The notes under the pieces: generated by a model | Databases searched by the model: none | Told to the model about the DNA's origin: nothing | The model's input: only the letters and a program-made list of their open reading frames with translations | Position numbers and translations under genes: made by a program | Shown: positions 33,113-41,515 of the stretch, piece by piece | Layout of the letters: each line of letters starts with the position of its first letter | Position numbering within the stretch: position 1 is the first letter of the stretch | Source: Maribacter forsetii DSM 18668 | GTDB taxonomy: Bacteria > Bacteroidota > Bacteroidia > Flavobacteriales > Flavobacteriaceae | Length of the DNA: 64,000 nucleotides | NCBI RefSeq assembly: GCF_000744105.1 | Contig: NZ_JQLH01000001.1 | Coordinates: forward strand, 1,364,001 to 1,428,000 | Reading direction: 5' to 3'

Positions 33113-34039
33113 ATGAAAAATAATATATCAATCATAAGAATATTTACCATGCTCGCTTTTGCATTAGTGACTATGGTAGGTTATGCACAACAGCGACCTC
33201 AATACACACAATACATGTATAATACACAAACGTTAAATGCCGGTTACACAGGTACCCAAGGTACATTGGCGGCGAGTCTGTTATATCGTACACAATGGGT
33301 AGGTATTGATGGGTCTCCAGAAACCCAAAGCTTTTCTGCTCACGGTTTGGTTAAAGATAGAATAGGCTTAGGGCTTACAATAGTAAATGACAATTTAGGT
33401 GCTTCTAATAATTTTGAAGTAAATGCAAATTTTGCGTATCACATTAAAACAGGTAGCTCTACAACCTTATCGTTAGGTTTAAATGCAGGTATAGACATGT
33501 TAAGTGTAGATTACTCAAAAGGTAACTTCGCTAATGGTTTAGATCCTGTTTTTCAAGAGAATCTAAGTGAGCTTAGACCAATGGTCGGTGCAGGAATTTA
33601 CTACTACGGTGCAAAATGGTACTTAGGCGCATCTAGCTCTAACTTATTAAATTCTCAGATTTATGATAGTGATGATGACCTTATTACAGAGAGAAAAAGT
33701 CAATACTACTTTATGGGTGGTTATGTTTTTGATCTTAGTGAGTCTGTCAAATTCAAACCTGCAGTACTAACAAAACATGTTGCCGGTTCGCCAATTACAG
33801 TAGACGTTTCTGCAAATTTCTTATTACGTGAACGCTTAAGTTTAGGTTTGGCATACCGGTATGATGATGCAGTAAGTGCTTTAGCCGGTTTTCATATGAC
33901 TGATAAGTTTTTCTTAGGCTATGCTTATGATTATTCTACTACAGGTCTTGGTGATTACAATAGTGGTTCTCATGAAATAATATTAACCTACAATCTAGAA
34001 GGCTTGAAAAAGAGAGCCTTATCTCCAAGATTCTTCTAA
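33113..34039 (+). CDS. PorP/SprF family T9SS outer-membrane protein
   Basis: 308 residues with a signal peptide (MLAFALVTMVGYAQQ). The first mature stretch RPQYTQYMYNTQTLNAGYTG is the family signature, followed by LLYRTQWVGIDGSPETQ and amphipathic strands of an outer-membrane barrel, with GLGLTIVNDNLGA, GLAYRYDDAVSALAGFHM and FLGYAYDYSTTGLGDYNSGSH near the end. SprF-type proteins are needed to secrete or anchor type B cargo such as SprB. It sits between the cargo gene and the OmpA-family gene with short gaps (43 and 10 bases). Confidence 0.95.
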   Translation: MKNNISIIRIFTMLAFALVTMVGYAQQRPQYTQYMYNTQTLNAGYTGTQGTLAASLLYRTQWVGIDGSPETQSFSAHGLVKDRIGLGLTIVNDNLGASNNFEVNANFAYHIKTGSSTTLSLGLNAGIDMLSVDYSKGNFANGLDPVFQENLSELRPMVGAGIYYYGAKWYLGASSSNLLNSQIYDSDDDLITERKSQYYFMGGYVFDLSESVKFKPAVLTKHVAGSPITVDVSANFLLRERLSLGLAYRYDDAVSALAGFHMTDKFFLGYAYDYSTTGLGDYNSGSHEIILTYNLEGLKKRALSPRFF

Positions 34040-34049
34040 AAATATAATT

Positions 34050-35993
34050 ATGAAAATAAAATTACTACTTACATTCTTAGTATTGGGTTCGGTTTGTTTG
34101 TCTCACTCACAGACCAAAGAAACACGTGCAAATGAATACTTTGCAAATTTTAAATATGATAAGGCTATAGCGCTATATACAGATATAGCTACAAAAGATA
34201 AAAAGCCAGATGTTGCCATTATTCAAAATTTAGCAGATAGCTATTTTAACATGGGTGATTATACCAATGCAGAAAAATGGTATTCTAAGCTATACGTTTT
34301 AAAAGGTAGTGAGTTTGGCGAAAATAATATTATAAAACTGGTTCAATGCCTGAAGGCAGATTTGGATACAGAAAGGGCTGATGAAGTTCTATTCTCTTAT
34401 TATGAAGACCAAGATCGTTTGCAGATGATTTTGGCACAACAGAAGCATTTAGATAGTCTGTTACTAACAGATGCCAAATATCAAATGGATACTCTAAACT
34501 TTAATAGTCCAAAATCTGATTTTTCTCCTGCTTTTTATCTAGATGAAAAAATTGTTTTCTCTAGCACAAGAGATTCTGTAAAAGCTGGTGGTAAAATTTA
34601 CCCGTGGAACAATCAGCCTTATCTAGATTTATATGCAACCAGACCTATGGATGCTGGTTATGTGCCTGAGAAATTTGCTGCGAATAGATTATCAGATTTT
34701 CATGACGCGTCTGTTGTTTTATCAAAAGATAAAGAGCGTATTTACATTACTCGAAACTATTTTAAGAAAGGTAAACTAGACGCAAATAAAGATGGGCTAT
34801 CAAATATGCAGATCGTAAAAGGAAAGGTATATGATGGCGAAGTCAATGATATTGTTGAACTTTCTATTAATGATAAGGAATATTCCTGTGGGCACCCAGC
34901 TTTAAGTTCAGATGGTAGGTATTTATACTTTACTTCAAATATGCCAGGTGGTTTTGGCGGGTCAGATATTTATGTGGTAGCCTTATCAAGAGATGGTAGT
35001 GTCGTTTCTGAACCTTTGAATTTAGGTCCGGCAATTAACACTAATGGTAGAGAAATGTTTCCTTACGTAGTAAATGACGTATTATATTTTTCTTCTGATG
35101 GTCATTATGGTCTAGGTGGGCTTGATCTATTCAAATCTAAGATTATAAGCAAAGATGAATATTCTTTACCTATTAATATGGGAAAACCATTTAATAGTAA
35201 TATGGATGATTTCTCACTTATTATGGAAGAAGAATTTGCTAATGGATATTTTGCTTCTAACAGGTTGGGAGGTGTTGGTGACGATGATATTTACTCTTTC
35301 GAGAAAATGGCTCCTGTAGATTGTTTAACATATTCTGGTCAAGTATTAAATGAGATTACTAAAGAGCCAATTCCTTTTGCAAATATTGAAGTAAAGAATT
35401 CAAAAGATGGATTAAGAGAAATTCTTTTGACAGATGAGCAAGGCAATTATGAAATTAATTTGCCATGCGATAGGCAAAATAGATTAGTATTTTTTAAGGA
35501 AAGATACTCAAAGAAAATCGTGATGGTCACTACAACAAAAGAACCACAAGATCCTTCGTTTGATAATGTTGTTTTCTTAACGCCTTATGATATGATCGTA
35601 GAGAATGATGGGGAAGTTGAAAAAATAAAAGTAGACCCTATTTATTTTGATTATGATAAATCTGCAATTACCTCTCGTGCAGAAATAGAATTGAAGAAAG
35701 TACTTTTTGCTATGCAACAATTTCCAGATATGAGAATAAAAATAGAATCTCATACAGATTCTCGCGGTAGTGATAGTTATAACCTTCGTCTTTCAGATAA
35801 TAGAGCAAAGTCTACTAGAGATTACTTGTTAAGTCAGGGAATATCGCAAAATAGAATACAAAGTGCCAATGGTTACGGTGAAACCATGTTGATCAATAAT
35901 TGTAGTAATGGTGTTAAATGTTCTGATCAAGACCATTTGGTAAACAGAAGATCAGACTTTATTATAATCAATGAAAATATAGTTAGTAAATGA
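34050..35993 (+). CDS. OmpA-family protein with TPR, propeller and peptidoglycan-binding domains
   Basis: 647 residues. The signal peptide is at about 1-20. A TPR-like region spans 22-100 (NEYFANFKYDKAIALYTDIA, ADSYFNMGDYTNAEKWYSKL). WD40-like/PD40 repeats follow at about 155-390 (DFSPAFYLDEKIVFSSTRD, HPALSSDGRYLYFTSNMPGG, NDVLYFSSDGHYGLGGLDLF). A carboxypeptidase-regulatory-like domain lies near 425-500 (YSGQVLNEITKEPIPFANIE). The OmpA domain is at 530-645, with IYFDYDKSAIT, IESHTDSRGSDSYN and LRLSDNRAKSTRDYL. This architecture is common next to porP/sprF genes and is thought to link the T9SS outer-membrane part to peptidoglycan. Confidence 0.93.
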   Translation: MKIKLLLTFLVLGSVCLSHSQTKETRANEYFANFKYDKAIALYTDIATKDKKPDVAIIQNLADSYFNMGDYTNAEKWYSKLYVLKGSEFGENNIIKLVQCLKADLDTERADEVLFSYYEDQDRLQMILAQQKHLDSLLLTDAKYQMDTLNFNSPKSDFSPAFYLDEKIVFSSTRDSVKAGGKIYPWNNQPYLDLYATRPMDAGYVPEKFAANRLSDFHDASVVLSKDKERIYITRNYFKKGKLDANKDGLSNMQIVKGKVYDGEVNDIVELSINDKEYSCGHPALSSDGRYLYFTSNMPGGFGGSDIYVVALSRDGSVVSEPLNLGPAINTNGREMFPYVVNDVLYFSSDGHYGLGGLDLFKSKIISKDEYSLPINMGKPFNSNMDDFSLIMEEEFANGYFASNRLGGVGDDDIYSFEKMAPVDCLTYSGQVLNEITKEPIPFANIEVKNSKDGLREILLTDEQGNYEINLPCDRQNRLVFFKERYSKKIVMVTTTKEPQDPSFDNVVFLTPYDMIVENDGEVEKIKVDPIYFDYDKSAITSRAEIELKKVLFAMQQFPDMRIKIESHTDSRGSDSYNLRLSDNRAKSTRDYLLSQGISQNRIQSANGYGETMLINNCSNGVKCSDQDHLVNRRSDFIIINENIVSK

Positions 35994-36006
35994 AAGTACT
36001 AAAAAT

Positions 36007-36402
36007 ATGAGGGAAAACGATGCTATAAAAATGAAAATCATCACAGGTATGATTCAATCCTCAATGTTGAACAATGGTTTGGAGCAAATAGAATATGAAT
36101 TTATTTGCTCCATAGGTGACCAATTGGGGTTGAATCAAAATATTATAGATGAATATATAAAAGAAGAAGAAATTTTTATTCTTCCAAGCAATTTGGCTTG
36201 CAAAGTTATTCGCTTTTATAAGTTGGCTATGAAAGATAAATGTGAACGTAAGTGTTATTTTAAGTGGGTAAGACTTTTGTACAAACAAGGACTAGGTATG
36301 GGGTTACCCCAAGATGTTATTAAAAAGTTTTTATATGATCTACACTTTTGTGAAGATTATTATGAAGGGGAGCGTTTAATTAAAAGTTTTTTGTCTAAAT
36401 AA
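36007..36402 (+). CDS. Small helical protein, TerB-like fold suspected (paralogue A)
   Basis: 131 residues, all-helical, no signal peptide. It shares layout with the next gene: KMKIITGMIQSSMLNNGLEQIEYEFICSIGDQLGL, then ILPSNLACKVIRFYKLAM, and a G-L-G-M-G-L-P-Q-D-V-I-K motif near residue 98. The order of helices and the I-E-Y-E-F pattern resemble TerB-like domains, but the metal-site acidic residues are not clear. It starts 13 bases after the OmpA-family gene. The function is unknown; the context suggests a cytoplasmic accessory of the surface-protein operon. Confidence 0.75.
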   Translation: MRENDAIKMKIITGMIQSSMLNNGLEQIEYEFICSIGDQLGLNQNIIDEYIKEEEIFILPSNLACKVIRFYKLAMKDKCERKCYFKWVRLLYKQGLGMGLPQDVIKKFLYDLHFCEDYYEGERLIKSFLSK

Positions 36403-36509
36403 GATGTTTAAACAGTTTAAGACCAAAATTATTAGGTTATCTATAATAAAATATAAGAGCTTTTGTAAAGTTTAAAAATTATTCCCTCAATATCAAACTA
36501 CTACCAATT

Positions 36510-36911
36510 ATGCCTACGAATAAAGAGAAGTTGAGTATTTTATCTGAAATGATATCATTTGCCAAAGGTAATAATGGTGTAAAGGAATCTGAATATAATT
36601 TTCTTTTTTTAGTAGCTCAACAATTACAGGTGAGCAAGAAAATTTTTGATGCTCTTTTCAGCTCTAATGTAGAGCATATAATTCCTAAATCACAGTCTGA
36701 ACGTCTTTTACAATTTCATAGGTTAGTGTTACTTATGAATGTTGATGACGCTCAAGATATTAATGATTTTAAATTAATTTACGACATAGGTCTAAAAATG
36801 GGACTTCCGCCTGGGGCAATTCAACAGGTGCTTTCTATAATGCATAAATACCCAAACAAAGTAGTGCCGCCAGAGGTATTGATCTCTATTTTTAAGTCAC
36901 ATTACAATTAA
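36510..36911 (+). CDS. Small helical protein, TerB-like fold suspected (paralogue B)
   Basis: 133 residues, weakly similar to the preceding gene: KLSILSEMISFAKGNNGVKESEYNFLFLVAQQLQVS, IPKSQSERLLQFHRLVLLM and IGLKMGLPPGAIQQVL align in order. The shared G-L-x-M-G-L-P-x-x-x-I motif is the best evidence for duplication. As I recall, Flavobacterial relatives are sometimes named excinuclease ABC subunit B; no UvrB feature is present, so that name is wrong here. It is 107 bases after paralogue A. Its stop codon overlaps the stop of the convergent DUF2254 gene by four bases, leaving no room for a terminator between them. Confidence 0.75.
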   Translation: MPTNKEKLSILSEMISFAKGNNGVKESEYNFLFLVAQQLQVSKKIFDALFSSNVEHIIPKSQSERLLQFHRLVLLMNVDDAQDINDFKLIYDIGLKMGLPPGAIQQVLSIMHKYPNKVVPPEVLISIFKSHYN

Positions 36912-38176
36912 GACCAAGAAATAAAATCCGCTTCTATATTTCCAAGATCTCTTTTGTTTTCTATGTTGTTATGGGCATCTATTTTTAATTCATTTATTTC
37001 TGCCTCAATTATTTCTAGTTGATTAGAATTGTTGATATGATCTTTAAGTGTTCTTAACATGTGCATTAGTTTTCTCATAACCGTAATATCATGTTTACAG
37101 TAAAGTCTATATGTAGCCATTACATTAAACAATACTTCTGAAAATTTTGCACTTCTAATAAGTGTCCAATTCTCTCCGTTATGATCGGTAAGGTATTCAA
37201 AGTCTGCCTTACGCATTAAATCTAGAAAAAGCGATGTTAGGTAGTCAATAGTGTTTAGAGCTGTTCCTGGGTCGTTAATTCCTGGTGACATCGCTTTTAT
37301 ACCAATCTCTGATATTTGTCTAAAACCGTAAATATAGTTTTCTCCTATAAGCTCTTCATGACTAAAGAGAAGTGTGCCCAATATTTTCTCTTTTAATTCA
37401 CTATTCAGAGGTTTTTCCGTTTTAAAACCAATTGTACCATCCAGAATAAATTGTCCTTTATGTAATTGAATTACGATTTTCAATGAGTTCTTTTTGCATA
37501 ACTCTAGTAAATCATCGTTAAGAATTCCGTAAAAATAGCCGGTTTGGGTAATTTTATAGGTTTTCCAATGTTCTTGGTCAGGAAATTTCAAAGATTTTTT
37601 TTCTTGATCTTTTACAATTGACCTTATTTCAGATTTTGTTCTAGAATGAATTGCGGTCAAGATATTTCCCACCTGTATGGCTTGAGAGATATGATGTATA
37701 AAGTAGATAAAAGCTGCTAAGCAACCTACAACTAATATTATGCCCAGTAGCACAGAAAAACCTGGTGTTTGATAGGTACTTTCGGTGGGCTCAATAGAGA
37801 TAAGTATAAAAATGTTGTAAAGTATTGTTGCAATATAAAGACCCAATACAATCTGATGCTTCTGATCAGATATGATGCCTGGTAATACTCGTGGAGAGAA
37901 ATTGCTAGATGCTTGATTTAGTAAAACCATTACCATAGAAAAACTAAATACCGTTAACGAGATAAGTCCACCTATTAAAGTGCTTAAAATTGTCTTTGCA
38001 GTATCCGTATCGTCAATTACCAATGCAGGTGCTACTTCAATGAGGTACGCAGAAATGTTTTTTTGCTCCAGATAAATCATCAAAAAGGCTAATGATAAAC
38101 CTGTTAAAGAGATTATAGTGGGATAAAAGGCTATTCTGGTTCGTATTTGATGTAGAAAGTTGGTTAGTCTATCCAT
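36908..38176 (-). CDS. DUF2254 inner-membrane protein
   Basis: 422 residues. Four membrane helices lie in the first ~170 residues (FYPTIISLTGLSLAFLMIYL, TLIGGLISLTVFSFSMVMVL, VLGLYIATILYNIFILISI, LLGIILVVGCLAAFIYFI), with NQASSNFSPRVLPGIISD after helix 2. The C-terminal ~230 residues are soluble, with GFRQISEIGIKAMSPGINDPGTA, a hallmark of DUF2254. The function is unknown. It is divergent from hsp20, sharing the 209-base spacer with the twin palindromes, so co-regulation is possible. Confidence 0.88.
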   Translation of the reverse strand: MDRLTNFLHQIRTRIAFYPTIISLTGLSLAFLMIYLEQKNISAYLIEVAPALVIDDTDTAKTILSTLIGGLISLTVFSFSMVMVLLNQASSNFSPRVLPGIISDQKHQIVLGLYIATILYNIFILISIEPTESTYQTPGFSVLLGIILVVGCLAAFIYFIHHISQAIQVGNILTAIHSRTKSEIRSIVKDQEKKSLKFPDQEHWKTYKITQTGYFYGILNDDLLELCKKNSLKIVIQLHKGQFILDGTIGFKTEKPLNSELKEKILGTLLFSHEELIGENYIYGFRQISEIGIKAMSPGINDPGTALNTIDYLTSLFLDLMRKADFEYLTDHNGENWTLIRSAKFSEVLFNVMATYRLYCKHDITVMRKLMHMLRTLKDHINNSNQLEIIEAEINELKIDAHNNIENKRDLGNIEADFISWS

Positions 38177-38263
38177 ATTGTAAGTGTATGCTTGTAAAAC
38201 TAGTGAAGGTGATTGCGCAAAGTCAGCTTATATGCTAAAATTATAGACTCATATCATATAAAA

Positions 38264-38310
38264 ATGTCAAAATGACATATAATTAAATTTTAATAGTGTC
38301 AAAATGACAC
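38264..38310. promoter_or_regulatory. Twin palindromic operator upstream of hsp20
   Basis: Two near-identical 15-base inverted repeats: ATGTCA-AAA-TGACAT (38264-38278) and GTGTCA-AAA-TGACAC (38296-38310). Their centres are 32 bases apart, about three helical turns, so both sites face the same side. The right copy would overlap the -33 region of a promoter with its -7 near 38327. A heat-shock or stress regulator is the natural guess. Confidence 0.65.
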
Positions 38311-38385
38311 ATTATTGGTGGTGGTATATGTTTTGTTCTAATCAAACCGACTATTAAAATTAATTTATTTAAAAAAAATACGATT

Positions 38386-38811
38386 ATGAGTTTAACAAAG
38401 AGAAACGACGTTTTGTTCCCGGCTTTAATGAATGAGATTTTTAGACCTGACTGGTTTGGTGGTACTGAGAATTCACGTTCATCTGTACCTGCTGTGAACA
38501 TAAAAGAAAATGAGAAGGATTTTGAATTAGAGCTTTTTGTACCTGGTAGGGTCAAAGATGATTTTAAAATTGAAATTGATGATTCTGTTTTAACAATCTC
38601 TGCAGAAATTAAAGAAGAGAGTAAAGAAATAAAAGAAAACTTTACAAGAAAAGAGTTTAGTATCTCATCTTTTAAGAGAGCATTTACTTTGCCGGACACA
38701 GTTGCTACAGATAAAATCGAGGCGACGTATGAAGGTGGAATTTTGAAATTTAATCTTCCTAAAAAAGAAGAGGCTTTACCAAAGCCAAAAAGAATGATTG
38801 AGTTAAAGTAA
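38386..38811 (+). CDS. Small heat-shock protein (Hsp20/alpha-crystallin family)
   Basis: 141 residues. After a short N-terminus (LMNEIFRPDWFGGT), the alpha-crystallin domain runs from PAVNIKENEKDFELELFVPG through DSVLTISAEIKEE and FSISSFKRAFTLPDTVATDKI to ATYEGGILKFNLPKKEE, with the A-x-Y-x-x-G-I-L motif. It is a cytoplasmic ATP-independent holdase for unfolding proteins. Twin TGTCA-N3-TGACA palindromes 75-120 bases upstream suggest stress control, and a terminator follows. Confidence 0.95.
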   Translation: MSLTKRNDVLFPALMNEIFRPDWFGGTENSRSSVPAVNIKENEKDFELELFVPGRVKDDFKIEIDDSVLTISAEIKEESKEIKENFTRKEFSISSFKRAFTLPDTVATDKIEATYEGGILKFNLPKKEEALPKPKRMIELK

Positions 38812-38857
38812 GTTTTAGTTACTAGGATTTTTTAGGTTGGTTTGAGTTGTTTAGTTG

Positions 38858-38889
38858 AAGTGCTTTGAGAAATCAAAGCACTTTTTTTT
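38858..38889 (+). terminator. Intrinsic terminator of hsp20
   Basis: AAGTGCTTTGA pairs with TCAAAGCACTT around GAAA, followed by eight T residues. Confidence 0.9.
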
Positions 38890-39076
38890 GCTTTTATGTT
38901 CGTTTTTCATGTTCTTATTTCGTGTTGAAATTGAACTGAATCGCTCATTAATATAATTGTTAAATTAACTCATATGAGGCTTTTTTTAGGGGTGAATGTT
39001 TGCATTATTTTATCCTTAAATCGGTATTTTATAATTGAAAATATAGGATTTTGATTTGTAGGATAAAGCTATAAAT

Positions 39077-39112
39077 AACTCCTTTTAATAATTCTTGAAA
39101 AGGAGTTTTTTT
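39077..39112 (+). terminator. Orphan intrinsic terminator, possible small-RNA 3' end
   Basis: AACTCCTTTT pairs with AAAAGGAGTT around an 11-base AT-rich loop and is followed by seven T residues. It points on the plus strand, but hsp20 already has its own terminator 190 bases earlier and no protein gene lies between. It may end a short non-coding RNA. Confidence 0.6.
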
Positions 39113-39467
39113 AATTCTGTAAATCGATTTTTGAGCTTTAAAACTGAACCCTTTTTGTTGGGCTGTAACTGCCAATTTTATTGTTCAAAAATTTAACGTA
39201 AATTCGTAATGTACGCTAGTATATTTTTTCTTTTTACAAGCTTTGTTTCCTTCTAAGGAATTTTAGAGAAGGAGAAACTATAGTTATTTATAATTAAATG
39301 TAAAACAGCTAAAAAAACACTTTTAAAATCGATTTCAGTTAGAGAAAACAAGATTTAGTCTTGTCTAAAAATTATATTTAAATAATTATTGTCCAGTATT
39401 TTATGTGATTTTAAGTCAAGTTTAAATATATCTAAATTCAATTTTTGTAAAATTTCCTAATCTTAGC
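39113..39467. other. Non-coding spacer downstream of uvrB
   Basis: AT-rich with no supported gene. An imperfect inverted repeat, GTTTCCTTCTAA (39245-39256) against TTAGAGAAGGAGAAAC (39263-39278), has bulges and no T-run. Nothing else stands out. Confidence 0.4.
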
Positions 39468-41456
39468 TTATTCTTGCTCTTGTAATGACTTTATTTCGTC
39501 TCGTAATTTCGCTGCTTGCATAAAATCTAATTCTTTTGCAGCTTTTTCCATCGCTTTTCTTTTGTCTTTTATGAGCTTTTCTATTTGTTCTTTTGTAAGG
39601 TAATCCATGTCTGGTTCGGCAGCTCTCAACTCCTCTTTTATGAAGTGATATGTGGAGACGGAATTTTTAGAAAGCACACTGTCCAAACTTTTGTTCAAGG
39701 CAGTTGGCGTTACGTTATTATCAGTATTATATTGTATCTGTTTTTGCCTTCTGTAATTTGTTTCGTCAATCGTTTTTTGCATGCTTGCAGTTATCTTATC
39801 TGCGTACATAATTGCAAGTCCATTTAGGTTTCTTGCAGCTCTACCCACGGTCTGTGTTAATGATCTATTACTACGTAAAAAACCTTCTTTGTCGGCATCT
39901 AAAATTACCACTAAAGAAACCTCTGGTAAGTCTAATCCTTCTCGTAATAAATTGACTCCTATGAGCACATCAAAAATCCCCTTTCGTAAATCTTGCATGA
40001 TTTCTACACGCTCTAAAGTGTCCACATCACTATGAATATATCTACATCTAATATTGATTCTGTCCATATATTTAGCCAGCTCTTCTGCCATCCTTTTTGT
40101 CAAAGTGGTCACTAAAGTCCGCTCATCTTTCTCAACACGAATTTGAATTTCTTCTACTAAATCATCAATTTGGTTTAAGCTTGGTCTAACCTCGATTATA
40201 GGATCTAAAAGTCCTGTTGGTCTAATTACTTGCTCAACATATACACCTTGACTTAGTTGTAATTCATAATCTGCAGGTGTTGCACTTACATATAAAACCT
40301 GATTTTGTAATGCTTCAAACTCTTCAAACTTTAAAGGTCTATTGTCCATTGCGGCAGGTAAACGAAAACCATAATCTACCAAATTTACTTTTCTAGAACG
40401 GTCACCACCATACATGGCATGAACTTGTGGTATGGTAACGTGACTTTCATCAATCACCATTAAGTAATCATCAGGAAAGTAATCTAATAAACAGAAAGGT
40501 CTTGTACCCGGTTCACGACCGTCTAAATATCTGGAATAGTTTTCAATACCAGAGCAATACCCAAGCTCACGTATCATTTCTAAATCAAAATTGGTGCGTT
40601 CTTCTAATCTCTTAGCTTCAAGTGGCTTGGCAATATCTTTAAAGTAGTCTATTTGCTTAACCAAATCATCTTGAATATTATGTATGGCGTTTTGTAATAC
40701 ATCTTTAGAGGTTACAAACATGTTGGCAGGGTAAATGTTCAGATTCTCATATACCTCTATAATATTGTTGTTAAATGGGTCAAATGCCTCTATTTCCTCT
40801 ATCTCGTCACCAAAGAAATGAATTCTATAAGCATGGTCGGCATAACTGGGGAAAACATCTACAACATCTCCTTTTACCCTGAAATTTCCATTTTTGAAAT
40901 CTGCCATGGTTCTAGAATATAATGATTGCACTAACTGCTGCATTAACTTGGTTCTGGCAATTACCTGATCTTTTTTTATGGAGATGACATTTTTCTGAAA
41001 TTCAATTGGGTTTCCAATACCATATAGGCATGAAACGGATGCAATAACGATAACATCTCGTCTACCTGAAAGTAGCGAAGAAGTAGTACTTAGGCGTAAT
41101 TTCTCAATATCTTCATTTATTGATAGATCTTTTTCAATGTAAACGCCACTTGTAGGTATGAATGCCTCAGGTTGGTAATAGTCGTAGTAGGAAACGAAAT
41201 ATTCCACCGCATTATCAGGGAAGAATTGTTTAAACTCTGAATATAACTGAGCTGCCAAGGTTTTGTTGTGCGCTAATAATAGCGTTGGTTTTTGTACTTC
41301 TTCGATTACATTGGCTACCGTAAATGTTTTACCAGAACCTGTTACACCTAATAGTGTCTGGTATTTTTCCTTCTCATTTATACCTTTTACCAATTCTTTA
41401 ATGGCATTTGGTTGATCCCCAGTGGGTTTGAACTCTGATACTACTTTGAATTTCAT
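39468..41456 (-). CDS. uvrB: Excinuclease ABC subunit B (UvrB)
   Basis: 662 residues, normal length. Walker A is GVTGSGKT at 37-44; AHNKTLAAQLYSEFKQFFP and the beta-hairpin region SYYDYYQPEAFIP follow. Then come IDESHVTIPQ (helicase motif II), SATPADYEL, TLTKRMAEELAKYM, GVNLLREGLDLPEVSLV (motif V) and QTVGRAARN (motif VI). The C-terminal UVR motif (about 620-658, KAMEKAAKELDFMQAAKLRD) contacts UvrC. It loads damaged DNA in nucleotide excision repair. A TAATTTTA element ends four bases before the ATG. It is transcribed alone. Confidence 0.98.
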   Translation of the reverse strand: MKFKVVSEFKPTGDQPNAIKELVKGINEKEKYQTLLGVTGSGKTFTVANVIEEVQKPTLLLAHNKTLAAQLYSEFKQFFPDNAVEYFVSYYDYYQPEAFIPTSGVYIEKDLSINEDIEKLRLSTTSSLLSGRRDVIVIASVSCLYGIGNPIEFQKNVISIKKDQVIARTKLMQQLVQSLYSRTMADFKNGNFRVKGDVVDVFPSYADHAYRIHFFGDEIEEIEAFDPFNNNIIEVYENLNIYPANMFVTSKDVLQNAIHNIQDDLVKQIDYFKDIAKPLEAKRLEERTNFDLEMIRELGYCSGIENYSRYLDGREPGTRPFCLLDYFPDDYLMVIDESHVTIPQVHAMYGGDRSRKVNLVDYGFRLPAAMDNRPLKFEEFEALQNQVLYVSATPADYELQLSQGVYVEQVIRPTGLLDPIIEVRPSLNQIDDLVEEIQIRVEKDERTLVTTLTKRMAEELAKYMDRINIRCRYIHSDVDTLERVEIMQDLRKGIFDVLIGVNLLREGLDLPEVSLVVILDADKEGFLRSNRSLTQTVGRAARNLNGLAIMYADKITASMQKTIDETNYRRQKQIQYNTDNNVTPTALNKSLDSVLSKNSVSTYHFIKEELRAAEPDMDYLTKEQIEKLIKDKRKAMEKAAKELDFMQAAKLRDEIKSLQEQE

Positions 41457-41460
41457 GCTA

Positions 41461-41468
41461 TAAAATTA
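41461..41468 (-). promoter_or_regulatory. -7-like element 4 nt before the uvrB start
   Basis: The minus strand reads TAATTTTA (TAnnTTTA) and ends four bases before the ATG. No -33 TTG at the expected distance. Confidence 0.35.
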
Positions 41469-41515
41469 CGAAAGAAGCACGATTTAAATGGACTAGATAA
41501 GAAGATTAGTTGTCA

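Noticed and set aside
36510..36911. Excinuclease ABC subunit B label for the small helical protein
   Set aside because: No helicase or UVR motif; the genuine uvrB is at 39468-41456.
39245..39278. Terminator downstream of uvrB
   Set aside because: The inverted repeat is bulged and has no T-run on either strand.
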